A stretch of DNA of 64,000 nucleotides from Roseiarcus sp963813195 (GCA_963813195.1 CAWEYC010000022.1:62001-126000), one strand, 5' to 3'; shown: positions 27,370-36,781, counted from the first letter of the stretch. Notes: generated from the letters alone by a model not told the origin. Translations and numbers: made by a program.

Positions 27370-28530
27370 GTGAAGACGCTTTCCGCCCTCGCCGCGCTAC
27401 TCCTGTCCGTCTCGTTGCTGATCGCGGGCAACGCCCTGGTCGGCGTGTTGACGCCGCTGCGCGCCAGCCTCGGCGCATTTCCGGATATCGCCATCGGCCT
27501 GCTCGGCTCGGTCTACTTCGCCGGCATGTTGGCGGGAACGCTGGCGACCCCCGCGATCGTGCGCCGGGCCGGCCATATCCGCGCGTTTTCGGCCTTCGTC
27601 GCGGTCGGAATCGTCTCCGTCATCTTGATGCCGGCGTGGGTTGCGCCAGCGCCGTGGATGGCCTCGCGCGGCGCGCTCGGCTTCGTCTTCGCGGGAATCT
27701 ACGCGGTCGTCGAATCCTGGGTCAACGCCAAGGCGACCAACGCCAATCGCGGCGCGCTCTACGGCGTCTATCAGATCGTCACTTTCGTCGCCTCGGCGGG
27801 CGGCCAACTGTTGCTCAGGGCCTTCACGCCCGCTTCGTTCCTGCCCTTCACCTTCGGTGGCGCGCTGCTGGCCTTGGCGATCGTGCCCCTGACGATGACG
27901 AGCGTCGATCAGCCCGCGCAGCCGAAGTCGGTGCGGCTGCGCTTGCCCTGGCTGATTCGGCTGGCGCCGGTTTCGGCGTTCGCGTCGCTCGCGGCGGGCG
28001 CAGCCAACGGCGCCGCTTTCGCGCTCGGCCCGGTCTACGCCTTGGGGATTGGGATGAAACCGTCGGCGGTGCCGTTGTTCACCGCGGCGATCGTCGTCGG
28101 CTCCTCGCTGGGCGTCTATCCCGCCGGCTTCCTCTCCGATCGGATGGACCGGCGCCTGATCATGGTCATCGCCATGACGGCTGGAGCCGCGGTGGAGACG
28201 GCGCTCGCCATTCTCACGTTCACCGGCTGGTCGCTCATCGGCATGGGATTCCTGGTCGGCCTGACGACCTACACGCTCTATACGTTGGCGACCTCGCACG
28301 CCAACGACCGCGCCAAGCCGCACGAAATGGTCCTGGTCTCCGCCGGACTGCTGTTCATCTACTGCATCGGCGCGATCATCGCCCCGGCGCTGGCGTCGGT
28401 GCTCATGCGGGCGTTCGGGCCATGGGCGCTGTTCGCGCAAAGCGCCACCGTACATTTCGCCATCGCGGCGTTCGCGCTTTGGCGACTGGCGGCGAACCCC
28501 TCTTGGGCGCGCCGCAGCGCTATTCCCTAA
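27370..28530 (+). CDS. MFS transporter (YcaD-like)
   Basis: 386 residues with about 12 hydrophobic helices starting directly at the N-terminus (LAALLLSVSLLIAGNALVGV) and a motif-A-like loop (GSVYFAGMLAGTLATPAIVR). A second-half equivalent is AGFLSDRMDRRLIMVI. It resembles the YcaD subfamily of unknown substrate. Start GTG at 27,370. Its last 11 bp overlap the 3' end of fabI on the opposite strand, so the two genes converge with no terminator space between them. Confidence 0.88.
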   Translation: MKTLSALAALLLSVSLLIAGNALVGVLTPLRASLGAFPDIAIGLLGSVYFAGMLAGTLATPAIVRRAGHIRAFSAFVAVGIVSVILMPAWVAPAPWMASRGALGFVFAGIYAVVESWVNAKATNANRGALYGVYQIVTFVASAGGQLLLRAFTPASFLPFTFGGALLALAIVPLTMTSVDQPAQPKSVRLRLPWLIRLAPVSAFASLAAGAANGAAFALGPVYALGIGMKPSAVPLFTAAIVVGSSLGVYPAGFLSDRMDRRLIMVIAMTAGAAVETALAILTFTGWSLIGMGFLVGLTTYTLYTLATSHANDRAKPHEMVLVSAGLLFIYCIGAIIAPALASVLMRAFGPWALFAQSATVHFAIAAFALWRLAANPSWARRSAIP

Positions 28531-29359
28531 CGATGGATATATCCGGCGCGGCGGGGTTCTTCATCCCGACGACGTGATACCCCGCGTCGACGTGCAGGAT
28601 TTCGCCTGTCACGCCGCGCGACATCGGCGACAGGAGATAGACCGCCGTCTCGCCGACTTCCTCGATCGTGACCGAGCGGCGCAGCGGCGCATTCGATTCG
28701 TTCCAGCGCAGGATATAGCGGAAATCGCCGATGCCGGACGCCGCCAGGGTCTTGATCGGTCCGGCCGAAATCGCATTGACGCGAATCGCCTGCTCTCCGA
28801 GATCGGCGGCGAGATACCGCACGCTCGCTTCCAGAGCGGCTTTCGCGACGCCCATGACATTGTAATGCGGCATCCACTTTTCGGCGCCGTAATAGGTCAG
28901 GGTCAGCAGCGAGCCGCCCTTCGTCATCAGCTTTTCTGCGCGCTGCGCGATCGCGGTGAAGGAAAAACAGGAGATGGCGAGCGACTTGGTGAAATTGCCT
29001 TCGCTGGTGTCGATATATCGTCCGGTCAATTCGTCCTTGTCGGCGAACGCGACGCAATGGACGACGAAGTCCAGGCCGCCCCAGAGCTTCTCGGCCTCGG
29101 CGAAGACCGCATCGATGGTCGCGCCGTCGGTCACGTCGCAGTGCCCGAGAACATGCGCGCCGAGTTCCTGCGCCAGGGGACGAACTCGTTTTTCCAGCGC
29201 CTCGCCCTGGAACGTCATCGCGATCTCGGCGCCCGCGGCGCGCGCGGCCTTGGCGATGCCCCAGGCGATCGAACGATTGTTGGCGACGCCGAAAATGATG
29301 CCGCGCTGCCCGCGCATCACCCCACCGCCCTCGGATCCGCTCGAGCCTTCGTGCGCCAT
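28520..29359 (-). CDS. fabI: Enoyl-[acyl-carrier-protein] reductase (NADH) FabI
   Basis: Last step of the fatty-acid elongation cycle and the target of triclosan-type inhibitors. 279 residues from ATG (MAHEGSSGSEGG); an upstream in-frame ATG would add 19 residues with poor family fit. Motifs: cofactor loop GVANNRSIAWGIAKA, CDVTD, the catalytic pair in YNVMGVAK (Tyr-x6-Lys, about residues 164-171), and SAGPIKTLAASGI. The length is slightly over the usual 260 because of the N-terminal tail. Confidence 0.95.
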   Translation of the reverse strand: MAHEGSSGSEGGGVMRGQRGIIFGVANNRSIAWGIAKAARAAGAEIAMTFQGEALEKRVRPLAQELGAHVLGHCDVTDGATIDAVFAEAEKLWGGLDFVVHCVAFADKDELTGRYIDTSEGNFTKSLAISCFSFTAIAQRAEKLMTKGGSLLTLTYYGAEKWMPHYNVMGVAKAALEASVRYLAADLGEQAIRVNAISAGPIKTLAASGIGDFRYILRWNESNAPLRRSVTIEEVGETAVYLLSPMSRGVTGEILHVDAGYHVVGMKNPAAPDISIVRE

Positions 29360-29562
29360 CGAGACCTCGTTCGTCCGCCTCGCCTCCGCCCTTCGGAGGC
29401 CACAAAGCGCCATCACTTACCGTTGGCGGCCGCGCATGGGAAGGGTCCGCGTCGCTCTCGCACGTCACAAAATGTGTGAAATCGCACACAAAGACGCTTG
29501 GAAGCGCTAAACGTTCGGAATAAAGTTGTTAAGGCTAATTTGCGCTTACGGATGTTGCCGAC

Positions 29563-30102
29563 GTGTCTTCGAACCGGGAATGGTGTGATGACGCGGGCGC
29601 CCTGCGGCGCTTTGGGCGGGCTCTCGTACGGGACGATCGATTCGTTTCCGACGATATTTCGGCCGCCGCGTTGGTCGATAAGTTCTTCCGCCAGGCCTCG
29701 CTGACCTTGATCGACGATTCGGCCGGCGACATTCGCTCCGCGAGGGTGCGCGCGTTCGCCCAATTCATCCGTCTCTATCGCCGTCACGTTCGCCGTCTGG
29801 CGGCCGACGAAGCCGACGGCGCTTGGATCGAGGGCTCCGCATCGGTCGGAAGGGGCGGCGCGTCGGTGACCGTCGGGGTGCGCAACCTGCCGCTCGACCT
29901 GCGCGAGGCGCTGTTGCTCGTCGTGGTGGCGGGGTTCACGCATTGCGAAGCCGCGGAAGCCCTCGACATTCCCCTGGCCGCTGTGATCGATCGCCTCGGC
30001 CGGGCGCGCGCGCGGATTGCCGCGCACATGGGAGCATCGGGCGAGCCGGCGCTTGCGGAGTCGGCCTGGCCGAGCGCGGCTCATCTTCGGATCGTCAAGT
30101 GA
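29563..30102 (+). CDS. ECF-like RNA polymerase sigma factor
   Basis: 179 residues from GTG. The C-terminal half has a clear sigma region 4 helix-turn-helix: LPLDLREALLLVVVAGFTH, then CEAAEALDIPLAAVIDRLGRA. Region 2 (about 35-70) is present but diverged. The stop overlaps the GTG of the next gene (GTGA), which encodes a membrane anti-sigma factor, so this is a self-contained sigma/anti-sigma switch. The inducing signal is unknown. Confidence 0.75.
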   Translation: MSSNREWCDDAGALRRFGRALVRDDRFVSDDISAAALVDKFFRQASLTLIDDSAGDIRSARVRAFAQFIRLYRRHVRRLAADEADGAWIEGSASVGRGGASVTVGVRNLPLDLREALLLVVVAGFTHCEAAEALDIPLAAVIDRLGRARARIAAHMGASGEPALAESAWPSAAHLRIVK

Positions 30103-30980
30103 CGAGCCGATTCGATACCGCGGAGGCCTTTGCTTACGTCGACAATTGCCTGCCGTCGGCGGACCGGCGCGCCTTCGAGGCGCGTCTGCGCGAAGATCCC
30201 GATCTGAGACGCCAAGTCGCGATTTGGGAGGCGCAGAACGGGGCGATCCGCGCCGCCTACGGCGCCATGCCTTCTTCGCGCGCGACGATCGATCTCGGAC
30301 GAAATTCGAACGAGAACGTTCCCGCCTGGATCGCCTCGCCGGTCCCGTCGCGGCGCAACGGCGCCGCAACGTTTGCGGCCAGCGAAGCGCGATCCTGGTT
30401 GGCGCGCCCGGAGACGGCGACCGGCCCCGCAAAACTTGCCATCGTCCCGCCGGCGAAGTCTGGCCCCGGCCGGGGCATCCTGGCTTTCCTCGCGCTGGCG
30501 GCCGGCTTAGTCGTCGTTGGCGCGCCGGGCAGCCCGACCTGGCCGCGCGACCAGCTGCTGGACGCCGGGCTTGCCGCCTATCGCGCCTTCGCGGCGGCCC
30601 CGGCGGGCGTGCCGGTCGAATATCAAACCGACGATTCCGAGGCGCTGTCGCGCTGGTTTGCGCCGCAACTCGGCCGGGGGATCGTGGTTCCTAGCTTTTC
30701 GTCGAATGCGCTGAAACTACTCGGCGGGCGTGTCGCGCCGGGGACGAGGTCAAGCGCGGCGTTTCTCGTTTATGAGGACCGGCGAGGCAAACGCCTCGGC
30801 CTGCTGATCGAGCCGCTCGACGCTCCGGGGCCGTCCACGCCCGTCCTGCGCGAAGCCGGCGCGATCAACGTCGCCGCCTGGACTGACGCAAGGCAAGGGC
30901 TGGTCGCGACGGGCGCTAATCTCGACGAGGTCGCCGCACTGGCTCGTCTCGTCGAGGACGCTCCAGCGCCGCATCGATGA
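30099..30980 (+). CDS. Membrane-anchored anti-sigma factor
   Basis: 293 residues starting at GTG (VTSRFDTAEAFAYVDNCLP), which overlaps the sigma gene stop. The N-terminus resembles RsiW/ChrR-type anti-sigma domains (ADRRAFEARLREDPDLRRQV) but lacks the HxxxCxxC zinc motif. One membrane helix lies near 125-145 (ILAFLALAAGLVVVGA). The periplasmic C-terminus is of unknown fold (GLLIEPLDAPG). It would hold the sigma factor at the membrane until a signal frees it; this role is inferred from architecture and position. Confidence 0.75.
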   Translation: MTSRFDTAEAFAYVDNCLPSADRRAFEARLREDPDLRRQVAIWEAQNGAIRAAYGAMPSSRATIDLGRNSNENVPAWIASPVPSRRNGAATFAASEARSWLARPETATGPAKLAIVPPAKSGPGRGILAFLALAAGLVVVGAPGSPTWPRDQLLDAGLAAYRAFAAAPAGVPVEYQTDDSEALSRWFAPQLGRGIVVPSFSSNALKLLGGRVAPGTRSSAAFLVYEDRRGKRLGLLIEPLDAPGPSTPVLREAGAINVAAWTDARQGLVATGANLDEVAALARLVEDAPAPHR

Positions 30981-31006
30981 AAGCGCCTTGCCGCAGTTGA
31001 GCGGGC

Positions 31007-32438
31007 CTAGCGTCGGCGCGGGTAGCGCGCCGCCAAGAGTTCGAATATCGCGCGGGCCGCCTGAATTTCGCCGCCCGACGGAGCATGGGCGCGCGGCTTG
31101 GGGTTCCAGGCGTAAATATCAAAATGCGCCCAGGCTTTCGCGGCCGAGACGAATCGAGCCAGGAACAACGCCGCCGTCACCGATCCGGCGAATCCGCCGG
31201 CGGGGGCGTTGTCGAGGTCGGCGACCTTGCTCTCCAGCAACGCGTCGTAGGGGCGCCACAGGGGCAGGCGCCACACCGGATCGTGCGCGCGCGTCGCGGC
31301 GTCCGAAATCTCGCCGGCGAGCGCTTCGTCGTCGGTGTAGAAAGGCGGCAGATCAGGGCCGAGCGCGACACGGGCGGCGCCGGTCAGGGTCGCGAAGTCG
31401 AATAGCAGGTCCGGCGCCTCCTCATCGGCGAGGGCGAGCGCGTCCGCGAGGATGAGCCGCCCTTCGGCGTCGGTGTTGCTGATCTCCACCGTTAGGCCCT
31501 TGCGGCTGCGCACGATGTCGCCGGGGCGCATCGAATTGGCCGAAATCGCATTCTCGACGATCGGGATCAGCGCACGCAGGCGCAGATCGAGACCGGACTG
31601 CATGACGAGACGCGCCAGGCTGAGCGCGGCGGCGGCGCCCCCCATATCCTTTTTCATCAACAGCATGCCGCTCGACGGCTTGATGTCGAGCCCACCAGAA
31701 TCGAACACGACGCCCTTGCCGACCAGCGTCACCTTCGGCGCGTCGGCGCGTCCCCAGACGAGGTCGACGAGGCGCGGCGCCTCGGCCGCCGCACAGCCCA
31801 CCGCGTGGACAAGCGGCAAATTGCGCACCAGCAATTCCTCGCCGCGCGTCACTTCGAGACTCTGCGTCGAACTCTTCGGCCAGACGCGCCGCCTCGTTCT
31901 CGAGCGCGCCCGGCCCGAGATCGTTGGCGGGCGTATTCACGAGATCGCGGCCGAAGGCGACCGCTTGCGCAATGCGTTCGATTCTCGCAGCGTCGACGCC
32001 CTCGGGCGCGACGAGGGTCGGCCGGGCCGTCGGATCGGCGCGATATCGCTCGAAGCGGTAGAGGCCGAGGAGGAACGCCAGCGCCGCCAGTTCCGGCTCG
32101 TGCGGCGCATTGGCGAAGCGATAGGTTCCTTCAGGAAGGGCGGTCGCGAGCTTGCCCGGCGCCATGGGATCGCGCCCGCGCGCGCTCTTGGCGGCAAGGC
32201 CGAACAGGACGCCGGCGAGGCCGCCCTCGGCGTCGGGCAACAGTTGCAGGCGGCCCGCCTTCGGCTCGAAGCCGCAGGCCGAGGCGAAAGCAGCGGCGGC
32301 GCCGCCGATCGATTCGCGCAGCGAACTCCAGTTGTCCGCGCTGGCGAACCAGATGGGGACGGCGGCGGACGAGGGCGGGGCGAAGGACGCGTGCAAGGCT
32401 CGAAATCCCGATCCAATTCGATTCGAAAGATTAATCAT
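31007..32438 (-). pseudogene. Leucyl aminopeptidase (M17) gene split by one frameshift
   Basis: The N-terminal frame (from 32,438) encodes the M17 substrate-handling domain up to DLVNTPANDLGPGALE and LAEEFDA. After about 31,860 the homology continues in the next frame with SLEVTRGEELLVRNLPLVH, VTLVGKGVVFDSGGLDIKP and NTDAEGRLILADAL, which contain the two-metal catalytic residues. A single base change in length near 31,855-31,870 explains the break. Without it the product would be about 475 residues, normal for the family. The C-terminal half alone could start at an ATG/GTG near 31,852 but would lack the first domain. Confidence 0.8.
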
Positions 32439-32528
32439 AACGGCGCGCGCCGCCGTCGCCGAGTCCCAAAATGGCCCGTTAACGATCCGTTAGCGTTAAC
32501 GATTTATTGCTATCGGGAAGTCAGTCCA

Positions 32529-33407
32529 ATGGGTCCGTTCATGCCGTTCGTCCGCAATTTCCGCCCCGTTCCACGCTGGCTGAGCGCCCTCGGCCTCGCC
32601 GCTCTTGTCGCCGCTGCAGCGCCGCTCGGAGGTTGCCACGACTTCGGCGATGTCACGGGATCGATCGCCGGGACCCAGCAGCCCTTGCCGACCAATGAAG
32701 CGGACTTGCGCGCCTACGCCGACACATGGGGCAAGCGATACGACAGCAATCCCGGCGAAAAAGTCGCCTCGATCAATTACGCGCGGGCGCTGCGCGCCTT
32801 GACGCGCTACAGCGAAGCGGCCGCGGTTATGCAAGCGGCGGCGGTCAAGGCGCCGAAGGATTTCGAGGTCCTGGGGGCCTATGGCAAGGCGCTCGCCGAT
32901 TCCGGGCAGTTCGAACAGGCAAAGGAGGTGCTGGCGCAATCCTACGCTCCGGAGCGGCCGGACTGGACGATCATGTCGGTGCAAGGCTCGGTCGCCGATC
33001 GGCTCGGCGATCACGAGGGCGCGCAGCAATTCTATCGCGACGCGCTGAAGATCGCGCCGGGCGAACCCTCGGTGCTCAGCAATCTCGGCCTGTCCTATGC
33101 GCTCGCCAAACAATTGCCGCTCGCCGAGGCGGCGTTGCGCCAGGCGAGCGACAGCCCGCGCGCCGATGCGCGGGTGCGTGAAAACCTCGCGTTGATCCTC
33201 GCGCTCGAGGGCAAGTTCGGCGAGGCCGAACAGGTCAGCCGCCACGATATGTCGGCGCAAGCCGCGAGCGCCAACGTGGCCGCGATCCGGCAGATGATCG
33301 CGCAGAACAATTCCTGGCGCGATTTGAAAACCAGCGCGGTGACCAAGCGCCCCGCGGCGCCGTCGCCCGCGATGGCGCCGCTCGCGCTCGGCCAGCCGGC
33401 GGGGTAA
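32529..33407 (+). CDS. TPR-repeat lipoprotein, TadD-like (copy 2)
   Basis: 292 residues from ATG at 32,529 (a second ATG at 32,541 also fits). The lipobox LVAAAAPLGGC near residue 36 is followed by TPR units IDYARALRA-like INYARALRALTRYSEAA, GAYGKALADSGQFEQAK and NLGLSYALAKQLPLAEA. It is a clear paralogue of the gene at 17,905, about 14 kb away on the other strand. No tad pilus genes are adjacent. The proline- and alanine-rich tail (RPAAPSPAMAPLALG) is probably unstructured. Confidence 0.83.
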   Translation: MGPFMPFVRNFRPVPRWLSALGLAALVAAAAPLGGCHDFGDVTGSIAGTQQPLPTNEADLRAYADTWGKRYDSNPGEKVASINYARALRALTRYSEAAAVMQAAAVKAPKDFEVLGAYGKALADSGQFEQAKEVLAQSYAPERPDWTIMSVQGSVADRLGDHEGAQQFYRDALKIAPGEPSVLSNLGLSYALAKQLPLAEAALRQASDSPRADARVRENLALILALEGKFGEAEQVSRHDMSAQAASANVAAIRQMIAQNNSWRDLKTSAVTKRPAAPSPAMAPLALGQPAG

Positions 33408-33574
33408 GGCGGGGCGATCGATTTTGCCCCTATCCGGCCCTAGCGGCGGTTGACGGCGCGCGCCGAGAACGCTTATAAGCGCGGCCCAACAGGCTGGGCG
33501 GCAACCCGGCCTCATTGATTTTGAGCGATCGCGCGCGGGTCTTTGAGCGCGCTCGCAACGAAGGAAACGAGTTC

Positions 33575-33841
33575 ATGGCCAATACGAAGTCGGCACAGAA
33601 GGCTGTCCGCAAGATCGCCCGCCGCACCGCGATCAACAAGTCGCGCCGCAGCCAGATGCGCACCTACGTGCGCAAGGTCGAAGAGGCGATCGCCGCCAAA
33701 GACCCCGTCGCCGCGGTTGCCGCCCTGCGCGGCGCCGAGCCGCTGGTTGCCCGCGCCGCCCAGAAGGGCATCCTGCACAAGAACACGGCGTCGCGGAAGA
33801 TTTCGCGCCTCGCCAAGCGGGTCAAGGCGCTCGCCGTCTGA
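33575..33841 (+). CDS. rpsT: 30S ribosomal protein S20
   Basis: The 88-residue basic protein begins MANTKSAQKAVRKIARR and ends RKISRLAKRVKALAV, the standard S20 profile that binds the 5' domain of 16S rRNA. The start ATG follows AAGGAAACGA. In many Rhizobiales rpsT lies near dnaA; the downstream neighbour here is a DUF3297 gene. Confidence 0.97.
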   Translation: MANTKSAQKAVRKIARRTAINKSRRSQMRTYVRKVEEAIAAKDPVAAVAALRGAEPLVARAAQKGILHKNTASRKISRLAKRVKALAV

Positions 33842-33882
33842 GCCCTCGCGCGGGCGCTTCAGCGCCTGCGGGAGATCGCGAA

Positions 33883-34131
33883 ATGACCGACCAGCCGCCC
33901 GACCGTCTCAGCGTCGATCCGAGTAGCCCCTTTTACGACGAAGCCGCGTTGGCGCGCGGCGTCGGCATTCGTTTCAAGGGCCGCGAGCGCGACGACGTCG
34001 AGGAATATTGCGTCAGCGAGAACTGGATCCGCGCGCCGGTCGGCAAGACGCGGGACCGCAAGGGCAATCTCCTGACGATCAAGCTGACGGGCCCGGTCGA
34101 ACCCTATTTTCTCGCCGCCAAGCCGGAATAG
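33883..34131 (+). CDS. DUF3297 family protein
   Basis: 82 residues matching the DUF3297 pattern over the full length: PPDRLSVDPSSPFYDE, GVGIRFKG, VEEYCVSENWIR, GKTRDRKGNLLTIKLTGPVEPYF. The function of this small conserved family is unknown. The ATG follows GGGAGATCGCGAA. It is 41 bp downstream of rpsT and probably co-transcribed with it. Confidence 0.9.
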   Translation: MTDQPPDRLSVDPSSPFYDEAALARGVGIRFKGRERDDVEEYCVSENWIRAPVGKTRDRKGNLLTIKLTGPVEPYFLAAKPE

Positions 34132-34152
34132 CGTCGTCGGCGGAGGCCCCTC

Positions 34153-35382
34153 TCACTCGGCCGCACGCGGCTCCCGCGCGCCCATCGCCGCCAGCGCTTG
34201 CGCAAGGTCCTCGATCAGGTCGTCGGCATCCTCCAGCCCGACTGACAGCCGCAGCATGCCCGGTCCGATGCCGAGGGCGGCGCGCTGTTCCGGCTTCAGC
34301 CGCTGATGCGTCGTCGTCTCGGGATGGGTGATGAGGCTCTTGGCGTCGCCGAGATTGTTGGAAATGCCGATGATCGACAGCGCGTCGGCCATCCCAAAGG
34401 CTTCCCGCTTGCCGCCCTCGACCTCGAAAGCGACCAGCGTGCCGCCGCCCGACATCTGCCGTTCGACGACCGCTCTTTGCGGATGATCGGCGCGTCCGGG
34501 ATAGATGACGCGCGTGACTTGCGGATGGCCGGCGAGAAAATCGGCGATCTTGGCTGCCGAGCGGTCCTGCTGGGCGACGCGCAGCGGCAGCGTCTCCAGC
34601 GACTTCAGCATGACCCAGGCGTTGAACGGCGAAAGAGACGGGCCGGTCTGGCGCAGGAAATTGTGGATGTGCTCGCCGATGAAGGCTTCCGACGCGAGGA
34701 TCACGCCGCCGAGCGTGCGGCCCTGTCCGTCGATGTGCTTGGTGGCGGAATAGACGACGCAATCCGCGCCGAGCTTCAGCGGGTGCTGCAACATCGGCGA
34801 AGCGAAGACGTTGTCGACCACCAGCGTCGCGCCGCCTTCGTGGACGATCTTGGCGACGCCAGCGATGTCGATCACTTCGAGCGTCGGATTGGTCGGGCTT
34901 TCGAGAAAAGCGGTCTTGGTGTTGGGGCGCATCGCGGCGCGCCACGCCGCGAGGTCGGTTCCCTCGACCAGCGTCGAGGCGACGCCGAAGCGCGGCAGCA
35001 GTTCCTCGACGACATAGAGACATGAGCCGAACAGCGCCTTGGCCGCGACGATATGATCGCCGGCCCTGAGCTGGCCCATCAGCGCGGCGGTGACCGCCGC
35101 CATGCCGCTCGCGGTGGCGCGCGCCGCCTCGGCGCCTTCAAGCAGCGCCATGCGGCGCTCGAACATCGACACCGTGGGATTGGCGAAACGCGAATAGATG
35201 AAGCCCGGCGCGTCGCCCTTGAAACGCATCTCGGCCTCGGCCATCGTGTCGTAGAGATAGCCTTGCGTCAGGAACAGCGCCTCGGACGTCTCCTCGAATT
35301 GCGAGCGCATCGAGCCGCCGTGGACGAGCCGGGTGGCGGGACGCAGGGTGCGGGGATCACGGGTCTTGCGGGGGGTCGTCAT
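34153..35382 (-). CDS. metZ: O-succinylhomoserine sulfhydrylase
   Basis: PLP enzyme forming homocysteine from O-succinylhomoserine and sulfide in methionine synthesis. The 409-residue protein has the Cys/Met metabolism fold: LVHGG near the start, YSRFANPTVSMFERRMALLEG, the PLP lysine in VVYSATKHIDGQG near residue 206, and SLGLxD-like SVGLEDADDLIEDL at the C-terminus. A SAM-II riboswitch lies about 75 bp upstream, which supports the methionine role over cystathionine enzymes. Confidence 0.94.
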   Translation of the reverse strand: MTTPRKTRDPRTLRPATRLVHGGSMRSQFEETSEALFLTQGYLYDTMAEAEMRFKGDAPGFIYSRFANPTVSMFERRMALLEGAEAARATASGMAAVTAALMGQLRAGDHIVAAKALFGSCLYVVEELLPRFGVASTLVEGTDLAAWRAAMRPNTKTAFLESPTNPTLEVIDIAGVAKIVHEGGATLVVDNVFASPMLQHPLKLGADCVVYSATKHIDGQGRTLGGVILASEAFIGEHIHNFLRQTGPSLSPFNAWVMLKSLETLPLRVAQQDRSAAKIADFLAGHPQVTRVIYPGRADHPQRAVVERQMSGGGTLVAFEVEGGKREAFGMADALSIIGISNNLGDAKSLITHPETTTHQRLKPEQRAALGIGPGMLRLSVGLEDADDLIEDLAQALAAMGAREPRAAE

Positions 35383-35457
35383 AACGCGCTCCTTGTCGGC
35401 CCGGACTCGCGTCCGAGCGCAGGCTTAGTGAACAGGGCGCGTATCCGAGAAGCCCCG

Positions 35458-35531
35458 ATCTTTTAGCCCGTTGTTTAACGTGGCGGCAAGCCGACCGGCT
35501 CAAATTACCACGGAGTTGCACCCTTAAACCC
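35458..35531 (-). promoter_or_regulatory. SAM-II (SAM-alpha) riboswitch upstream of metZ
   Basis: On the minus strand the sequence runs CCGTGGTAATTTGAGCCGG, TCGGCTTGCCGCCACGTTAA, ACAACGGGCTAAAAG. This keeps the SAM-II core: the GTGGTnATTTG P1 5' side and loop, the CCGGnCGGCTTGCnGCCAC pseudoknot strand, and the TTAAACAA...GCTAAA tail. SAM-II aptamers repress methionine synthesis genes in alphaproteobacteria when S-adenosylmethionine is plentiful. It lies about 75 bp before the metZ start. Confidence 0.92.
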
Positions 35532-35593
35532 GTGGCCGTCTTGGCGTCAAGACCAGGAGGCGCTAACAAGGCCCGCCGCCCCTCGAGGCCTTC

Positions 35594-36781
35594 ATGACGA
35601 CAGCGACGCCCGCCCCGCCTTCCCCCGCTCTCGGCGGCGCCGAACCCCGCGCCGACGCGGCCGCGTTCAACGCGCCCTTCGGTCTCGTGGCGCGCCAGAC
35701 GATCAAGACGATGACGCGCGACGGCCTGATCGCGGCGGCGCGCGCAATCGACGAAACGCAGTTCCAGCCGGCGAGCCTCGATTTGCGCTTGGGCGCACAG
35801 GCGTATCGCGTGCGCGCCAGCTTTCTTCCTGGCCGCGGCCGCAGCGTCGTCGAAGGCCTGCAGAGCCTCAACCCCGAGCCGATCTCGCTGACGGGCGAGG
35901 GCGCGGTTCTCGAGAAGGGCATCGTCTACGTCGCGCCGCTGATCGAAAGCCTCGCGCTGCCGGGAGGCGTGTCGGCCGCCGCCAACCCCAAGAGTTCGAC
36001 GGGGCGGCTCGATATCTTCACCCGTCTGATCGTCGATGGCTCCGAGGCTTTCGACGCGGCCCCGGCCGGATATCGCGGACCGCTCTGGGCCGAGATTTCC
36101 CCACGCAGTTTCAGCGTGCGGGTGCGCGAGGGGTCGCGCCTGAACCAACTGCGCTTTCGCCATCACGGCGAACGCCTCGGCGACTTCGCGCTCGATGCGC
36201 GCGCGCTGCGCGCCCGCCACGCGGCGGTCCCGCTCGTCGACGGCGAACTCGCGTTGCGCGATGGGCTGATCGTGCATGTCGGCCTGAGCGGCCGTTCCGG
36301 CGAGATCGTCGGCTACCGCGCGATCAAGAACGGCGACGTCATCGACGTCGACCGGCCGCGCGGCTACGCCGCCGAGGATTTCTGGGAGCCGATCCGCGCG
36401 CGCCGGGATGGGCGGCTCATTCTCGATCCCGACGAGTTCTACATTCTCGCCAGCCGCGAAAAAATGCAGATCCCCTCCGACCTCGCCGCCGAAATGGCGC
36501 CCATCGATCCCGCGATCGGCGAATTCCGCGTCCATTACGCCGGCTTCTTCGACCCCGGCTTCGGCCAGGGGCTCGACGGAGCGCCTTGCGCGCGCGCGGT
36601 GCTGGAGGTGCGAAGCCGCGACGTGCCGTTCCTGCTCGAGGACGGCCAGCCTGTCGGGCGCCTGGTTTACGAGACGCTCGCCGACGCCGCCGACGAACTC
36701 TACGGCGCGACCGCGACCTCGAACTACCAGGGGCAGGGGTTGAAGCTGTCGAAGCACTTTCGCGATTTTACCGAGAGCTGA
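35594..36781 (+). CDS. dcd: 2'-deoxycytidine 5'-triphosphate deaminase (long, two-domain form)
   Basis: The 395-residue protein has two tandem DCD/dUTPase-fold halves. The first has DETQFQPASLDLRLG and SAAANPKSSTGRLDIFTRL (trimer and active-site region). The second has IKNGDVIDVDRPRG, PSDLAAEMAPIDPAIGEFRVHYAGFFDPGFG and PVGRLVYE. This long type is annotated as dCTP deaminase in alphaproteobacteria and supplies dUTP for thymidylate synthesis. It is divergent from the metZ riboswitch unit. Confidence 0.88.
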   Translation: MTTATPAPPSPALGGAEPRADAAAFNAPFGLVARQTIKTMTRDGLIAAARAIDETQFQPASLDLRLGAQAYRVRASFLPGRGRSVVEGLQSLNPEPISLTGEGAVLEKGIVYVAPLIESLALPGGVSAAANPKSSTGRLDIFTRLIVDGSEAFDAAPAGYRGPLWAEISPRSFSVRVREGSRLNQLRFRHHGERLGDFALDARALRARHAAVPLVDGELALRDGLIVHVGLSGRSGEIVGYRAIKNGDVIDVDRPRGYAAEDFWEPIRARRDGRLILDPDEFYILASREKMQIPSDLAAEMAPIDPAIGEFRVHYAGFFDPGFGQGLDGAPCARAVLEVRSRDVPFLLEDGQPVGRLVYETLADAADELYGATATSNYQGQGLKLSKHFRDFTES

